DNA of 59,155 nt from Burkholderiales bacterium (GCA_020854035.1 JADZGE010000061.1:1-59155), one strand, 5' to 3'; shown: positions 17,472 to 29,327, numbered from the stretch's first letter. Notes: generated by a model from the sequence alone, not told the origin. Numbers and translations are program-made.

Positions 17472-18332
17472 CTAGCCGAGGGCAAGGCACACGATACCCG
17501 CCACCATCGCCGAGGCGGCGGCGCCCTTGCGCAGCGCATCGCCCTCCCGCAGCAGATGCGCGCCCATCAGGGCGCCGATCAGGATGCTGATTTCGCGCGC
17601 GGGCGCGACGTAGGAGACGGGCGTGAAGACCATCGCGGTCAGCACCAGGATGTAGGAGAGGGGGGAGAGCACCGCCACGCCGACGATCTCCTTCCACGAG
17701 CGGCGCCACGTGGGGGCGAGTTCCGAGCGCGCCCGGATCGCGAGCGGGGTCATGAGAACGACGCGACCGAGGTTCGACGCCCAGTCCTGCACGAGCGGTG
17801 GAACGAGGAAGGCCGCGACGGCGACCTTGTCCACCATCGTGTAGGTGGCGATCGTGCACCCGGTCAGCAGGGCGAATCCCACGGCGTGGAGGTTGCCCGA
17901 CTCCCGGAGCCTGCGGGGGTCGCCGGTCAGCAGGAACGCGCCGGCGCCGATGAGCAGCGCCCCGCCCACCGCCACCGGGCCGGGTTCCTCGTGGAGCAGC
18001 AGAACGGCGGCGAGCATCGTGATGAGCGGCCCGGTGCCCCGCGCGATCGGGTACACCACCGAGAACTCGCCGCTCCGGTACCCGCGGTCAAGCAGCATGT
18101 AGTAGCCCGTATGAACCACCGCGCTGGCGAGCATCAGAGCGTAGTGAATCGGACCGAACTGCGGCTCGCGCCACCACACGACGGCGGCGACGAGCGGCGC
18201 GTAGATGGCGGCCGAGAGTAGCGCGAAGAGCCACACGAAGACGTTGCCGCCGCCGGAGCGCTTCAGCAGGAAGTTCCAGCTCGCGTGGATGAACGCGGCG
18301 GCGAGTATCAGTGCGAGAGCGAGCGCGGTCAT
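17472..18332 (-). CDS. EamA/DMT-family membrane transporter
   Basis: Ten predicted transmembrane helices over 286 aa, in two EamA repeats (residues about 5-135 and 150-280), as in drug/metabolite transporters. Hydrophobic blocks such as LALALILAAAFIHASWNFLL and the repeat-end segment ILIGALMGAHLLREG are typical. Substrate cannot be told from sequence. Its position directly upstream of xsc in the same direction suggests a link to sulfonate, sulfite or metabolite movement, but this is inference. GAGG lies 5 nt before the ATG. Confidence 0.8.
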   Translation of the reverse strand: MTALALALILAAAFIHASWNFLLKRSGGGNVFVWLFALLSAAIYAPLVAAVVWWREPQFGPIHYALMLASAVVHTGYYMLLDRGYRSGEFSVVYPIARGTGPLITMLAAVLLLHEEPGPVAVGGALLIGAGAFLLTGDPRRLRESGNLHAVGFALLTGCTIATYTMVDKVAVAAFLVPPLVQDWASNLGRVVLMTPLAIRARSELAPTWRRSWKEIVGVAVLSPLSYILVLTAMVFTPVSYVAPAREISILIGALMGAHLLREGDALRKGAAASAMVAGIVCLALG

Positions 18333-18466
18333 GGTTTCCTCGAGGCGAGAAGCCGCGCTCTCGGCGAAGAAGCGTACGGCTACGCCTCCACCACCGACGG
18401 ACGGGGCTCGTCAAGCCACCCAGGAGGAGCGTGCGCTTTCTTCATTCGTTACGGAAATCCCCGCGG

Positions 18467-20431
18467 TCAGGCGGAGAGTTCCGGGCGGTTCCTGAACTGT
18501 TCCAGCGCCTCGGGATTCGCCAGCGCCTCGATATTCTTCACCGGCAGGCCGTGCACGACGTTGCGCACCGCAAGCTCGACGAGCTTCCCGCTTCTCGTGC
18601 GCGGGATGTCGGTGACCTGAACGATGCGCGCGGGGACGTGGCGCGGGGTGGTGTTCTCCCGGACCCGCCGCCGGATGAACGCCTCGAGCGCGCCGTCGAG
18701 TCGAAGCCCGTCGCGCAGCCGCACGAAGAGCACGATGCGCACGTCCGTCGGCGCCCGCGGCGGCCAGTCCTGGCTCACGACGAGCGCTTCGACGACCTCC
18801 TCGATGCTCTCGACCTGCCGGTAGATCTCGGCGGTGCCGATTCTCACGCCGCCGGGATTGAGCACGGTGTCGGAGCGGCCGTAGATGACGATCCCGTCGT
18901 GCGCGGTGAGCTCCGCGTAGTCGCCGTGGCTCCATACGCCGGGGAACTTCTCGAAGTACGCCGCCCGGTAGCGCGAACCGCCGGGATCGTTCCAGAACCC
19001 GACGGGCATGGCCGGGAAGGGCGCGGTGCAGACGAGTTCGCCCTTCTCCCCGCGCACGGAACGGCCTTCCGCGTCGTAGACCTCCACCTTCATGCCGAGG
19101 CCCCGGCACTGGATCTCGCCGCGCCATACCGGGGCGGCCGGGTTGCCGAGCACGAAGCACGAGATGATGTCGGTGCCCCCGGAGATCGAAGCAAGGTGCA
19201 CGTCGGTCTTGATGTCGCGGTAAACGTAATCGAAGGACTCGGCGACGAGCGGCGAGCCCGTCGAGAGGATGGCGCGCACCTCCGCGAGGCGGTGTGTGGA
19301 GCGCGGCCTGAGGCCCGTCTTGGCCGCGTGGTCGAGGAATTTCGCGGAGGTTCCGAACACGTTCATCGACTCGGCGTCGGCGTAGTCGAAGAGCACGTTG
19401 CCGCCCGCGATGAAGGGAGACCCGTCGTAGAGGAGCAGCGTCGCGCGGGAGGCGAGGGCCGACACGAGCCAGTTCCACATCATCCAGCCGCAGGTCGTGA
19501 AATAGAACACCCGCTCCGAGGGCTTGATGTCCGCGTGGAGCTGGTGCTCCTTCAGGTGCTGCAGGAGCGTCCCGCCGGCGCCGTGCACGATGCACTTCGG
19601 CGCGCCGGTCGTGCCCGAGGAATACATGATGTAGAGCGGGTGGTCGAAGGGCAGGCGCGCGAAGGCGATATTCCCCGGGCGGTACGGCGTCATGAAATCG
19701 TGGACGTTGACCGCCCGCGGAACGCCCCGTATGTCAGGGTCTCCTCGCGTGTAGGGAATGACGACCGTGCGCTCCAGAGAAGGAAGGTTCCGCGCGATTT
19801 CCTCGAGGCGCGCGACGCAGTCGATCGTCTTCCCGTTGTAGAAGTAGCCGTCGGCGCCGACGAGCACGCGCGGCTCGATCTGGCCGAAGCGGTCGAGCAC
19901 TCCCTGGACGCCGAAATCGGGCGAGCAGGACGACCAGATCGCGCCGATGCTGGTGGTGGCGAGCGCCGCGATCACCGCGCCGGGGGCGTTCGGCACGTAG
20001 CCGGCCACGCGCTCCCCGGGCTTCACTCCCGCCGCGCGCAGCGCCTGGGAGAACCGCGATACCTCGGCATGGAGTCCGGCCCACGAGACGCGCCCCTCGA
20101 CCCGGTCCTCGCCGCGAAAGACGATGGCGGTTCCCCGGTCGCGCCGGCGCAGCAGGTTCTCGGCGAAATTGAGACGCGCCTGCGGGAACCAGCGGGCGCC
20201 GGGCATCGCCTCGCCGTTTTCGAGGACCGTTTCGCCGGGTCCCTCGCCGATCACGCCGCAGAACGACCACACCGATCGCCAGAAACGCGCGGGGTGCGTG
20301 ATCGACCACTCGTGGAGCTCGCGGTAATCGGCGACGCGCGTTCCCCACCGGCGCTCGACTTCGCGCATGAACGCCGCCAGATTGGTCGCCGCGACGCGCT
20401 CGGGGGAGGGTTGCCAGAGGGGGAGGGACAT
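18467..20431 (-). CDS. aacS: Acetoacetyl-CoA synthetase (acetoacetate-CoA ligase)
   Basis: Activates acetoacetate to acetoacetyl-CoA with ATP, linking ketone-body or PHB breakdown products to PHB synthesis and the thiolase pool. ANL superfamily, 654 aa. The N-terminal ACS domain is followed by the P-loop [15 protein letters not shown], then [20 protein letters not shown] (hinge), and the catalytic Lys in [32 protein letters not shown] and the length fit AacS rather than acetyl-CoA synthetase. The ATG at 20431 has no clear Shine-Dalgarno; instead an 8-bp repeat array ends a few bases upstream. It lies downstream of lysS. Confidence 0.92.
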   Translation of the reverse strand: MSLPLWQPSPERVAATNLAAFMREVERRWGTRVADYRELHEWSITHPARFWRSVWSFCGVIGEGPGETVLENGEAMPGARWFPQARLNFAENLLRRRDRGTAIVFRGEDRVEGRVSWAGLHAEVSRFSQALRAAGVKPGERVAGYVPNAPGAVIAALATTSIGAIWSSCSPDFGVQGVLDRFGQIEPRVLVGADGYFYNGKTIDCVARLEEIARNLPSLERTVVIPYTRGDPDIRGVPRAVNVHDFMTPYRPGNIAFARLPFDHPLYIMYSSGTTGAPKCIVHGAGGTLLQHLKEHQLHADIKPSERVFYFTTCGWMMWNWLVSALASRATLLLYDGSPFIAGGNVLFDYADAESMNVFGTSAKFLDHAAKTGLRPRSTHRLAEVRAILSTGSPLVAESFDYVYRDIKTDVHLASISGGTDIISCFVLGNPAAPVWRGEIQCRGLGMKVEVYDAEGRSVRGEKGELVCTAPFPAMPVGFWNDPGGSRYRAAYFEKFPGVWSHGDYAELTAHDGIVIYGRSDTVLNPGGVRIGTAEIYRQVESIEEVVEALVVSQDWPPRAPTDVRIVLFVRLRDGLRLDGALEAFIRRRVRENTTPRHVPARIVQVTDIPRTRSGKLVELAVRNVVHGLPVKNIEALANPEALEQFRNRPELSA

Positions 20432-20437
20432 GCCGTG

Positions 20438-20586
20438 GGGTGATGAAGGAGTGAAGGGGTGAAGGAGTGAATGGTGAAGCGCTGCTTCAGTGCCGGATAA
20501 GCTCGTCGCCGGAGCGCCAGGCCGCTTCCTGGTGGCACCGTGCCGCCTGTTTCACCCCTTCACTCATTCACCGCTTCACCTTCTCG
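20438..20586. repeat. Inverted array of degenerate 8-bp units (GTGAAGGR)
   Basis: The whole gap between lysS and aacS has this structure. The left arm (20438-20481) is a run of GTGAAGGA / GTGAAGGG / GTGAATGG-type units; the right arm (20550-20580) is the same word inverted (TTCACCCC, TTCACTCA, TTCACCGC). The segments 20444-20463 and 20551-20570 are complementary at 19 of 20 positions. The 70-bp middle contains GCCAGGCCGCTTCCTGGTGGC-like dyad sequence (CCAGG / CCTGG, 20516-20531). The architecture matches the 7-bp arrays but with another word and an 8-bp period. Confidence 0.85.
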
Positions 20587-22071
<1,485 letters not shown>

Positions 22072-22111
22072 CGGTCCGTCCCCGGGTAACCGGCGATCGC
22101 TCTCGCCGGAA

Positions 22112-23216
22112 TCAGAGTCCCTGCTTGAGGCTCGCCTCGACGAAATCGTCGAGCTCGCCGTCGAGCACCGACTGCGTGTTGCCGATCTCGACCCCGGTGC
22201 GCAGGTCCTTGATCCGCGACTGGTCGAGCACGTACGAGCGGATCTGGTGCCCCCAGCCGATGTCGGTCTTCTGGTCCTCCATCGCCTGCTTTTCCTCCCG
22301 GCGCTTGCGCAGCTCGAGCTCGTAGAGCCGGGATCTCAGCATCGCCATCGCCTCCGCGCGGTTGCGGTGCTGCGAGCGGTCGTTCTGGCACTGGACGACG
22401 ATTCCCGTCGGAAGGTGCGTGATGCGGATCGCCGATTCGGTCTTGTTGACGTGCTGGCCGCCGGCGCCCGAGGAGCGGAAGGTGTCCACGCGCAGCTCCG
22501 CGGGGTTCACCTCGACCTCGATCGTGTCGTCGACCTGGGGGTAGACGAAAACGCTGGCGAAGGAAGTGTGGCGGCGGCTGTTGGCGTCGAACGGGGACTT
22601 GCGCACGAGCCGGTGCACGCCCGTTTCCGTGCGCAGGCGCCCGTAGGCGTACTCGCCCTCGATCTTCAGCGTGGCGCTCTTGATGCCGGCGACTTCGCCG
22701 GGCGATTCCTCCAGCACCTCGACCCGGTAGCCCTTGCGCTCGCAGTAGCGCGTGTACATGCGCTCGAGCGTGCCGGCCCAGTCCTGTGCCTCGGTCCCGC
22801 CGGCGCCCGCCTGTATGTCCAGGAAGCAGTCGTTGGGGTCGGCGGGCCGGGAGAACATGCGGCGGAACTCCAGTTCCGCGACCGTCTTCTCGAGCTTGCG
22901 GGCGTCCGCCTCGATCGCGGCGAGCGTTTCCTCGTCGTTCTCGGCGCGCGCAAGCTCGAAGAGCTCGCGCGCGTCGCGCACGCCGGTGTCGAGCCCGCTC
23001 AGGGTAGCGACCACGCCCTCGAGTGTCTTGCGCTCGCGCCCGAGCTCCTGCGCGAGCCCGGGGTCGCTCCAGAGCGCGGGGTCCTCGAGCTTCGCGGCGA
23101 TTTCGTCCAGGCGCCGGCGCTTCTGCTCGAAGTCAAAGATACCTCCGCAGCTCGGTCGAGCGTGACGCCACGTCCGCGAGGCGCTGCGCCGTGGCGTTGA
23201 TGCGTTCGGCTTCCAT
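22112..23216 (-). CDS. prfB: Peptide chain release factor 2, with programmed +1 frameshift
   Basis: Releases peptides at UGA and UAA. The first reading frame starts at ATG 23216 ([20 protein letters not shown]...) and hits an in-frame TGA at 23135-23133 after 27 codons. Translation must slip +1 on CTT-TGA to continue as [18 protein letters not shown] in the second frame, giving about 367 aa. The codon-recognition tripeptide SPF ([12 protein letters not shown]) marks RF2, and the catalytic GGQ lies in [20 protein letters not shown]. The second frame stays open far upstream through recJ, but that is a high-GC artefact. It lies 22 bp after recJ. Confidence 0.96.
23132..23147 (-). promoter_or_regulatory. 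prfB autoregulatory frameshift site
   Basis: On the minus strand the site reads CGGAGGTATCTTTGAC: an internal Shine-Dalgarno-like GGAGG, three bases, then the slippery CTT and the TGA stop followed by C. This is the classic RF2 site in which low RF2 slows termination at UGA and favours +1 slippage on CUU to UUU. Confidence 0.96.
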
Positions 23217-23238
23217 GTCGATCCCGGAGAAAACCCGA

Positions 23239-24939
23239 TTATACCCAGTGCTCGATGTTCAACTGGAGCGAGCGCGTGCCGCCGTGCTCGTTCGCGACGG
23301 GCGCGTAGACCGCGCGCAGGCGGGCGGGCGCCGGGTCGGGATGGCGGAAGCGGATCGCCTCCACGCCGAGCGCGCCGCGCCGCAGGCTGAGCCTGCGGTG
23401 ATTGCCGCCCACGAGGCGCTGCGCCACGACCTCGAATTCGTCGCAGAAGCGGGGGGGCGGAAAGCCCTGTCCCCAGACCCCGTTCTCGAACAGGGCGGCG
23501 GTGTCCAGGGTCAATTCCGCGTCGGCGAGGCCGCCGTCGGTTTCGATCACCCGCAGCAGGTCCGCGGGTGTGAGCCGTTCGCGCGCGGCGTCCTCGAACG
23601 CGTCGCGAAAGCGCGCGAAATCCGGCTCCTGGAGCGTGAGCCCCGCCGCCGCGGCGTGGCCGCCGAAGCGCACGATCAGGCCGGGTTGCCGCACGGCAAC
23701 GCGGTCGAGCGCATCGCGCAGGTGGAAACCCGGAATCGAGCGACCCGAGCCCCGCAGCTCCCCGCCGCCCGCTCGGGCAAAAGCGATGGTCGGGCGATGG
23801 AAACGCTCCTTGATGCGGCCGGCGACGAGGCCGACGACGCCCTGGTGCCACCCGGGGTCGAAGAGGCTCAGGCTCCACGCCTCGCCGGGGGCCATCGACT
23901 CGAGCGCCGCCAGCGCTTCGTTCTGCATCGCGAGTTCCACTTCCCGGCGCTGCCGGTTGAGGGCGTCGAGTTCCCCGGCGATCGCGCGGGCGCGCCCGGG
24001 GTCGCCGGTGACGAGGCACTCGATGCCGAGAGACATGTCGGTCAGCCGGCCCGCGGCGTTCACGCGCGGTCCCACCACGAAACCGAGGTCGTGGGCCGCG
24101 GCGCGGGCGTGGTGTCGGCCGGCGGCCTCGAAGAGCGCGGCCATGCCCGGCGCCATGGCGCCGGCGCGGATCCGCGCGAGACCCTGATGCACCAGTATCC
24201 GGTTGTTGGCGTCGAGCCCGACGACGTCGGCGACGGTGCCGAGCGCGACGAGTGGCAGCAGGTCCGCGAGGTTCGGCTCGGGGGCGGGTCCCGCGAACCA
24301 GCGTCTTGCGCGCAGTTCCGCGCGCAACGCCGCCACGAGGTAGAACATCACGCCAACGCCGGCGAGATTCTTGCTCGGGAACGCGCAGCCGGGCTGGTTG
24401 GGATTGACGATGCACGTCGCGGCGGGCAGCCTCCCCGCCGGCAGATGATGGTCGGTGATCAGCACCGCGATGCCGAGCCGGTTCGCCTCCGCCACCCCCT
24501 CGAAGCTCGCGATGCCATTGTCCACCGTTACGAGGACGTCGGGCCGGAAGCGGGCGTGCGCGAGCCGCACGATTTCCGGCGTGAGGCCGTAGCCGTATTC
24601 GAACCGGTTCGGTACGAGGTAATCGACTCGCGCCCCGAACGCGCGCAGCGCCCGCAGGCCCACCGCGCACGCGGTGGCGCCGTCGGCGTCGTAGTCGGCG
24701 ACGATGACGAGATGCCTGCCCGCGGCGATGCAGTCGGCGAGTATGCGGGCCATCTCGCGCAGGTTGCGCATCGAATCGAGCGGGGCGAGCGCGTCGAGCG
24801 CGACGGTGAGTTCGCTCCCGGAGCTCACTCCGCGCGCGGCGTAGATGCGCGCGAGGAGCGGCGCGACGCCGTCGCGGCGCAGGCGCTCGACGGCCTGCGG
24901 GGGAGCCGCGCGCACGGCAATTTCCGGGCTCGCGTTCAC
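23239..24939 (-). CDS. recJ: Single-stranded-DNA-specific exonuclease RecJ
   Basis: 5'-3' ssDNA exonuclease used in recombination and mismatch repair. DHH-family motifs: [16 protein letters not shown] (motif I), [18 protein letters not shown] (DHH), and [17 protein letters not shown]. The DHHA1 domain has [13 protein letters not shown]. The frame extends well upstream, but the preceding gene occupies that DNA. GTG 24939 overlaps its TGA stop (GTGA), yielding 566 aa, which is normal for RecJ. It is translationally coupled to rpfE and followed by prfB. Confidence 0.94.
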   Translation of the reverse strand: MNASPEIAVRAAPPQAVERLRRDGVAPLLARIYAARGVSSGSELTVALDALAPLDSMRNLREMARILADCIAAGRHLVIVADYDADGATACAVGLRALRAFGARVDYLVPNRFEYGYGLTPEIVRLAHARFRPDVLVTVDNGIASFEGVAEANRLGIAVLITDHHLPAGRLPAATCIVNPNQPGCAFPSKNLAGVGVMFYLVAALRAELRARRWFAGPAPEPNLADLLPLVALGTVADVVGLDANNRILVHQGLARIRAGAMAPGMAALFEAAGRHHARAAAHDLGFVVGPRVNAAGRLTDMSLGIECLVTGDPGRARAIAGELDALNRQRREVELAMQNEALAALESMAPGEAWSLSLFDPGWHQGVVGLVAGRIKERFHRPTIAFARAGGGELRGSGRSIPGFHLRDALDRVAVRQPGLIVRFGGHAAAAGLTLQEPDFARFRDAFEDAARERLTPADLLRVIETDGGLADAELTLDTAALFENGVWGQGFPPPRFCDEFEVVAQRLVGGNHRRLSLRRGALGVEAIRFRHPDPAPARLRAVYAPVANEHGGTRSLQLNIEHWV

Positions 24940-26012
24940 GCTGCGTAGCGGGCGAGGCTGCGCTGTGCGCGCCACAGGCGCATTCGCGTCCAGCGCGAGA
25001 GGAGGACCTCGCGGCCGGAATCCGGGCCCAGGCAGTGGAGCGCGAGCCTGTCGATCGCACCGGTCCCGAGCGCCGCGAACAGGGGGGCGAACCAGCGCGC
25101 GTCGATCGCCTCGAGCTCCGCGCGCCAGCGCTCGATTCCCGCACCCAGCGCGGCGGTGAGGCTCTCGAGAACCAGGAGTTGCGGTGTGCCCGCCCCCGCG
25201 ATGCCCGCGGCCCCGTCCTCGGGCGGCCGGCGCGCGGCAAGACCCGCCGCGGTGGCGATCCCCGCGGCGAGGGGATGCGCGGTCCACACGATCCCGTAGG
25301 GCGCACCCGGGCGCAGGCGGGGCGCGCGACCGGCGCCCCAGAACCAGATGCCGTTCACCGTCGGTGCCCCGCGTGCCTCGCGCGCCGCATTGCAGGGGTG
25401 TTCGTGCAGCAGCATCTGCGCCTCGTTGAGAATGCTCACCCAGCGCGGCGCGTCCTCGCCCCGCGGCAGCGCGTCCCGGAAGCCGCGGCGCGCTGCCTCG
25501 GCCGTCGGCGTCGTGCGCAGTCGCGGCGTGGCAGGCGCGCGCACGTACCACCGGCAGGGAGCGGGTGCGAGGAACTCGAGCCCGTCGCCAGCGAAGTGCG
25601 TGTTGAGCGACGCGGCGAGGCTCGCCGCCTCCCCGGCGCCGATCGCGAGCGTCGCGGGAGTCGAGAGGAGCAGCCGGTCGCCGCGCGCCTCGATGTGGAC
25701 GGGATCGGCATGCATCCAGCTCGCCTCGCCCGGGTCGATTCCCTCGCCGATCAGGCTCAGGGCCGCGAGCGGCGGTTCCGGCTCGCCGCGCAGCCCGAAC
25801 CGCCCCGCGAGCCAGTCCTCGATCGAGCAGCCGGCGAGCGACCGGGCGCCGCCGCGCGCGAGTATCGTTTCCAGCGCGGGCAGCGCGAGCGCGCGGTAGG
25901 GCTGCGCGCCCGCGCCGGCGGCAAGGAAAAGGTCGGGGACGACTACGTCGAGATTCACCGGCGCGGCGCGAACTGGCATCGTCGAGGGCGACATGATACC
26001 CGCGGGCGACAT
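24936..26012 (-). CDS. rpfE: RpfE-like protein (COG4255-type, conserved upstream of recJ)
   Basis: A cytoplasmic protein of about 350 aa with no transmembrane segment. It matches, by context and by blocks such as [31 protein letters not shown] and [12 protein letters not shown], the conserved proteins called RpfE in Xanthomonas and often annotated as phosphoglycerate mutase-like in betaproteobacteria. The biochemical function is not established. Possible starts are 26012, 25994 and 25979; the last ([18 protein letters not shown]) may be the true one, as conserved-looking sequence begins there, but none has a clear ribosome-binding site. It is divergent from lolC and coupled to recJ by a 4-bp overlap. 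Confidence 0.72.
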   Translation of the reverse strand: MSPAGIMSPSTMPVRAAPVNLDVVVPDLFLAAGAGAQPYRALALPALETILARGGARSLAGCSIEDWLAGRFGLRGEPEPPLAALSLIGEGIDPGEASWMHADPVHIEARGDRLLLSTPATLAIGAGEAASLAASLNTHFAGDGLEFLAPAPCRWYVRAPATPRLRTTPTAEAARRGFRDALPRGEDAPRWVSILNEAQMLLHEHPCNAAREARGAPTVNGIWFWGAGRAPRLRPGAPYGIVWTAHPLAAGIATAAGLAARRPPEDGAAGIAGAGTPQLLVLESLTAALGAGIERWRAELEAIDARWFAPLFAALGTGAIDRLALHCLGPDSGREVLLSRWTRMRLWRAQRSLARYAA

Positions 26013-26068
26013 GGCGGGGGCAGCGCGGCCTCGTGTGTCAGAATAGCCGCCTGCGGCGAATTCCCATC

Positions 26069-27310
26069 GTGTCGTACGAACTTTTCATCGGCCTGCGCTA
26101 TACGCGCTCGCGGCAGCGCACCCGCGTCATCTCGTTCATCTCCGCGGTGTCGGTGGTGTGCATCGCGCTCGGCATGACGGCGCTTATCACCGTGCTCTCC
26201 GTGATGAACGGATTCCAGCGCGAGATCCGCAGCCGCATACTCTCGGTCGCCTCCCACGTGCAGGTCAGCGCCGCGGGCGGAAAACTCGCCGACTGGCGGC
26301 GCGTGGAGGAGGTGGCGCGGCGCAACCCGCAGGTGGTGGCGGCGGCGCCTTACGTCACCGGCCAGGGGCTGCTCACCAACGGCCCGTCGGTGCGGGGCGT
26401 ATTCGTGCGGGGCGTGCTGCCGCAGGAAGAGGAGCGCGTCGCGGAGTTGGGGGCGCACATGCGCCACGGCAACCTCTCCGATCTCAAGCCGGGCGACTAC
26501 GGCGTGATCCTCGGGCGCGAACTCGCGTTCGCGCTCGGGGTGTCGCCGGGGGACCGCGTCGTGATGGTGGCGCCGCAGGGGCAGGTGACGCCGGCCGGCG
26601 TGCTGCCGCGCCTGCGCCAGCTCACCGTGGTCGGCATCTTCCAGGTCGATCACTACGAGTACGATTCCGGGCTGGCGCTGATGCACATCGAGGACGCGCA
26701 GCGCCTGTTCCGCTTCGACTCCGCGGTGTCGGGGGTGCGCCTGCGGCTGAAGGACCTCTTCGAGGCGCGCGCGGTCGGGGCGGAGATCACGCGTGCGCTC
26801 GGGCCCGGGTACTTCGCGACCGACTGGAGCCGGCTGAACGCCACGTTCTTCCGCGCCGTCGAGATCGAGAAGCGCATGATGTTCCTGATCGTGCTGCTCA
26901 TCATCGTGGTGGCCGCCTTCAACATCGTCTCGAGCCTGATGATGGCGGTGAAGGACAAGAATGCCGACATCGCGATCCTGCGCACGCTGGGGGCGAGCCC
27001 CGGCGCGATCACGCGCGTCTTCCTCATCCAGGGCACGATGATCGGGCTCTTCGGCACCGCGCTCGGGCTGGCGGGCGGCGTATCCCTCGCGCTGAACGTC
27101 GAGACGGTCGTGCCGTTCCTGGAGTCGGTGCTCGGCTTCAAGTTCCTGTCGAAGGACGTCTACCAGATCGCCGAGTTGCCCTCCGAGCTGCGGTTGCCGG
27201 ATGTCGTGGCGACGGCAACGGTGTCCTTCCTCATGACGCTCGCCGCGACGATCTACCCGAGCTGGCGGGCCGCGAAGGTCAACCCGGCCGACGCGCTGCG
27301 CTACGAGTGA
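26069..27310 (+). CDS. lolC: Lipoprotein-releasing ABC transporter permease LolC/LolE
   Basis: Inner-membrane subunit that releases mature lipoproteins for transfer to LolA. 413 aa with the MacB/FtsX topology: one N-terminal helix ([20 protein letters not shown]), a large periplasmic domain (residues about 45-265), and three C-terminal helices ([20 protein letters not shown] onwards). [16 protein letters not shown] and [16 protein letters not shown] are family marks. GTG 26069 ([13 protein letters not shown]) fits the family start; the earlier in-frame GTG at 26033 adds an unsupported 12 residues. Only one permease gene is present, so the complex may be the LolF-type homodimer. Confidence 0.92.
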   Translation: MSYELFIGLRYTRSRQRTRVISFISAVSVVCIALGMTALITVLSVMNGFQREIRSRILSVASHVQVSAAGGKLADWRRVEEVARRNPQVVAAAPYVTGQGLLTNGPSVRGVFVRGVLPQEEERVAELGAHMRHGNLSDLKPGDYGVILGRELAFALGVSPGDRVVMVAPQGQVTPAGVLPRLRQLTVVGIFQVDHYEYDSGLALMHIEDAQRLFRFDSAVSGVRLRLKDLFEARAVGAEITRALGPGYFATDWSRLNATFFRAVEIEKRMMFLIVLLIIVVAAFNIVSSLMMAVKDKNADIAILRTLGASPGAITRVFLIQGTMIGLFGTALGLAGGVSLALNVETVVPFLESVLGFKFLSKDVYQIAELPSELRLPDVVATATVSFLMTLAATIYPSWRAAKVNPADALRYE

Positions 27311-27317
27311 ACGGAAA

Positions 27318-28025
27318 ATGGTGAACGGCGCGACGCAGCGCGGCGGGGAGCCGGTGATGGCGTGCCGCGGGCTGCGGAAGATCTTCCGGCAGGGCGCGCT
27401 GGAGGTGCCGGTCCTGCTCGGCGTGGATCTCGATGTCGCGGCCGGCGAGCGGGTCGCGATCGTGGGCGCATCCGGGTCTGGCAAGAGCACGCTGCTGCAC
27501 CTCATGGGCGGGCTCGACGAGCCGAGCGCGGGCGAGGTGAGGGTGGAAGGCGTGCCGCTCGCCGCCCAGACCGAGGCGGAGCGCGGGCGCATGCGCAACC
27601 GGGCGCTCGGTTTCGTCTACCAGTTCCACCACCTGCTGCCGGAATTCACCGCCGAGGAGAATGTCGCGATGCCGCTCCTCATCCGGCGCTCGCCGCGGGG
27701 CGAAGCGCTGGCGGCGGCGGCGGACATGCTGAGGCAGGTCGGGCTCGGGCACCGTCTCGCGCACCGCCCGGGCGAGCTGTCGGGCGGCGAGCGCCAGCGC
27801 GCGGCGCTCGCGCGCGCGCTCGTGACGCGACCCGTTTGCCTGCTCGCGGACGAGCCGACCGGCAATCTCGATCGCCAGAACGCGCAGGCGGTGTTCGGGT
27901 TGATGCTCGAGCTGAACCGCCATGGCGGCGCAAGCCTCGTCGTGGTAACCCACGACGGCGAGATTGCCGCCCGCGCGGACCGGGTGCTGCGCCTGGAGGA
28001 CGGCGTACTCGGACCCGGGGCCTGA
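27318..28025 (+). CDS. lolD: Lipoprotein-releasing system ATP-binding protein LolD
   Basis: ATPase partner of the LolC permease, 7 bp upstream. Walker [10 protein letters not shown] (50-58), signature [15 protein letters not shown], Walker [13 protein letters not shown], and H-loop VVTHDGE. The segment [20 protein letters not shown] is typical of LolD within the MacB-like ATPases. 235 aa is normal. Together lolC and lolD form a two-gene operon that supplies outer-membrane lipoproteins, including BamD encoded elsewhere in the window. Confidence 0.94.
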   Translation: MVNGATQRGGEPVMACRGLRKIFRQGALEVPVLLGVDLDVAAGERVAIVGASGSGKSTLLHLMGGLDEPSAGEVRVEGVPLAAQTEAERGRMRNRALGFVYQFHHLLPEFTAEENVAMPLLIRRSPRGEALAAAADMLRQVGLGHRLAHRPGELSGGERQRAALARALVTRPVCLLADEPTGNLDRQNAQAVFGLMLELNRHGGASLVVVTHDGEIAARADRVLRLEDGVLGPGA

Positions 28026-28112
28026 GGCGGCCGCCGGCCGTGAGGCGCGCCGGGGTCCGGGCGTGCCTCAGCCCGTGGACGAGTCATCCGGCCGGCGCGC
28101 GGCTTCGCGGCC

Positions 28113-28736
28113 TCAGTAGTCGACCGGCAGCGGATCGAGGCTCCGCCACAGGTACCAGGTTGCAACCGAGCGCCACGGCGCCCACGGCGCCGCGATGCGG
28201 CGCATCCGCGGCGCACTCAGGGCGCGGCCGCCGTTATAGTGGATGCGCATCGCGCGCTGCAGTCCGAGGTCGGCGAGCGGCAGGATGTCCGGACGCAGCA
28301 GATGGAAGATCAGGAACATCTCGGCGGTCCAGCGACCGATTCCCTTTACCGCGACGAGCTCCGAGATCAGCGTCTCGTCGTCGAGCGCGGGCCATCGTGC
28401 CGGGTCGAGGTCGCCGTCGAGGAACTTTCGCGCGAGATCCTTGAGGTAGTCCGCCTTGCGCTCCGACAGGCCACAGTGGCGCAGCGCGGGTTTGCGGGTC
28501 CGCGCGAGGGCGGCGGGCGTGAGCGTCACGAGCCGGCCGCAGAGGCGGTCCCAGACGGACTGCGCCGCCTTCACGGAGATCTGCTGGCCGACGATCGAGC
28601 GCGCGAGCGTGGTGAACGCATCACCCCGGGTCACGAGATGGATGCCGGGATGGCGCGCGATGACCCCGCCGAGAACGGGATCGCGCGCGGCGAGCGCGCG
28701 TGCGGCCTCGTCCCAGTAGTCCGGCGCGCCCTCCAT
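28113..28736 (-). CDS. DNA-3-methyladenine glycosylase II (AlkA-like, HhH-GPD)
   Basis: Base-excision repair enzyme that removes alkylated purines. 207 aa, the compact form without the AlkA N-terminal domain, like yeast Mag1. The helix-hairpin-helix is LVAVKGIGRWTAEMFLIF, and the catalytic Asp lies in LPLADLGLQRAM. SIVGQQISVKAAQSVWDRL is the conserved first block. It ends near the lolD 3' end (87 bp, convergent) and is upstream of nothing in its own direction. DUF2062 is 24 bp upstream and probably co-transcribed. Confidence 0.88.
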   Translation of the reverse strand: MEGAPDYWDEAARALAARDPVLGGVIARHPGIHLVTRGDAFTTLARSIVGQQISVKAAQSVWDRLCGRLVTLTPAALARTRKPALRHCGLSERKADYLKDLARKFLDGDLDPARWPALDDETLISELVAVKGIGRWTAEMFLIFHLLRPDILPLADLGLQRAMRIHYNGGRALSAPRMRRIAAPWAPWRSVATWYLWRSLDPLPVDY

Positions 28737-28760
28737 GATTCGTCGAACCTCCTCGTTCCC

Positions 28761-29327
28761 TCAGGGACGGCCTGCGCGGCGCGCGCGGGCGCGGCGGCGG
28801 CGCGACCAGGACCAGCGCACGGAAAGGCGCCAGGTCCAGTCCACCGCGAGATATCCGATCGCCGCGAGGAGCAGCGCCAGTAGCGGGATGCCGACGAGCA
28901 GCGGTTTGCCGACGTTCGCGATCCAGGCGAGTGCCGCCGGCAGCCACTCCGCGTAGGGCCGGCCGGCAAGGTCGAGAGGAGGGGTGGGAATGCCGCCGCT
29001 TTCGAGCATCACGAGCTGCCCGAGGCCGAACGCGAGCAGGTAGAGCGGCACGATCGTGAACGGGTTGGAATAAAGGGTCACCAGTACCGCGATCGGCAGA
29101 TTGACCCGGAACGCAACCGCGAGTATCGCGCCGGCCATGAACTGCACGGGGTTGCTGCCGGGAATCAGACCGGCGAAGAGGCCCGCCGCGACGCCTCCCG
29201 CCACCGAGCGGCGGTGCAGGTGCCAGAGGTTGTGGTGCTGGAGCCGCGTTCCCAGGCGGGCGACGTACTGGTTCTCCCGGATCGACTCGTGGCTCGGCAG
29301 GAAGCGCCGGAAGAACTTGCGTGGCAT
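28761..29327 (-). CDS. DUF2062 membrane protein
   Basis: A small inner-membrane protein (188 aa). The start MPRKFFRRFLPSHESIRENQ is preferred over the ATG at 29375, since DUF2062 proteins begin in this way. The domain has two hydrophobic segments around GGVAAGLFAGLIPGSNPVQF and VNLPIAVLVTLYSNPFTIVP, then a C-terminal helix (LLVGIPLLALLLAAIGYLAV) and an Arg-rich cytoplasmic tail. Function is unknown. The gene lies next to comEC in many betaproteobacteria, here divergently. Confidence 0.82.
   Translation of the reverse strand: MPRKFFRRFLPSHESIRENQYVARLGTRLQHHNLWHLHRRSVAGGVAAGLFAGLIPGSNPVQFMAGAILAVAFRVNLPIAVLVTLYSNPFTIVPLYLLAFGLGQLVMLESGGIPTPPLDLAGRPYAEWLPAALAWIANVGKPLLVGIPLLALLLAAIGYLAVDWTWRLSVRWSWSRRRRARARRAGRP

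Noticed and set aside
18311..20443. A 710-aa open frame on the plus strand opposite aacS
   Set aside because: It is the antisense shadow of a well-recognised enzyme. Its translation is Arg/Asp/Val-rich and matches nothing. Such frames arise from high GC at the third codon position.
22112..25306. A 1064-aa frame that would fuse recJ-region sequence to RF2
   Set aside because: The upstream part is an alternate frame of recJ. RF2 has its own start at 23216 and the classic frameshift site.
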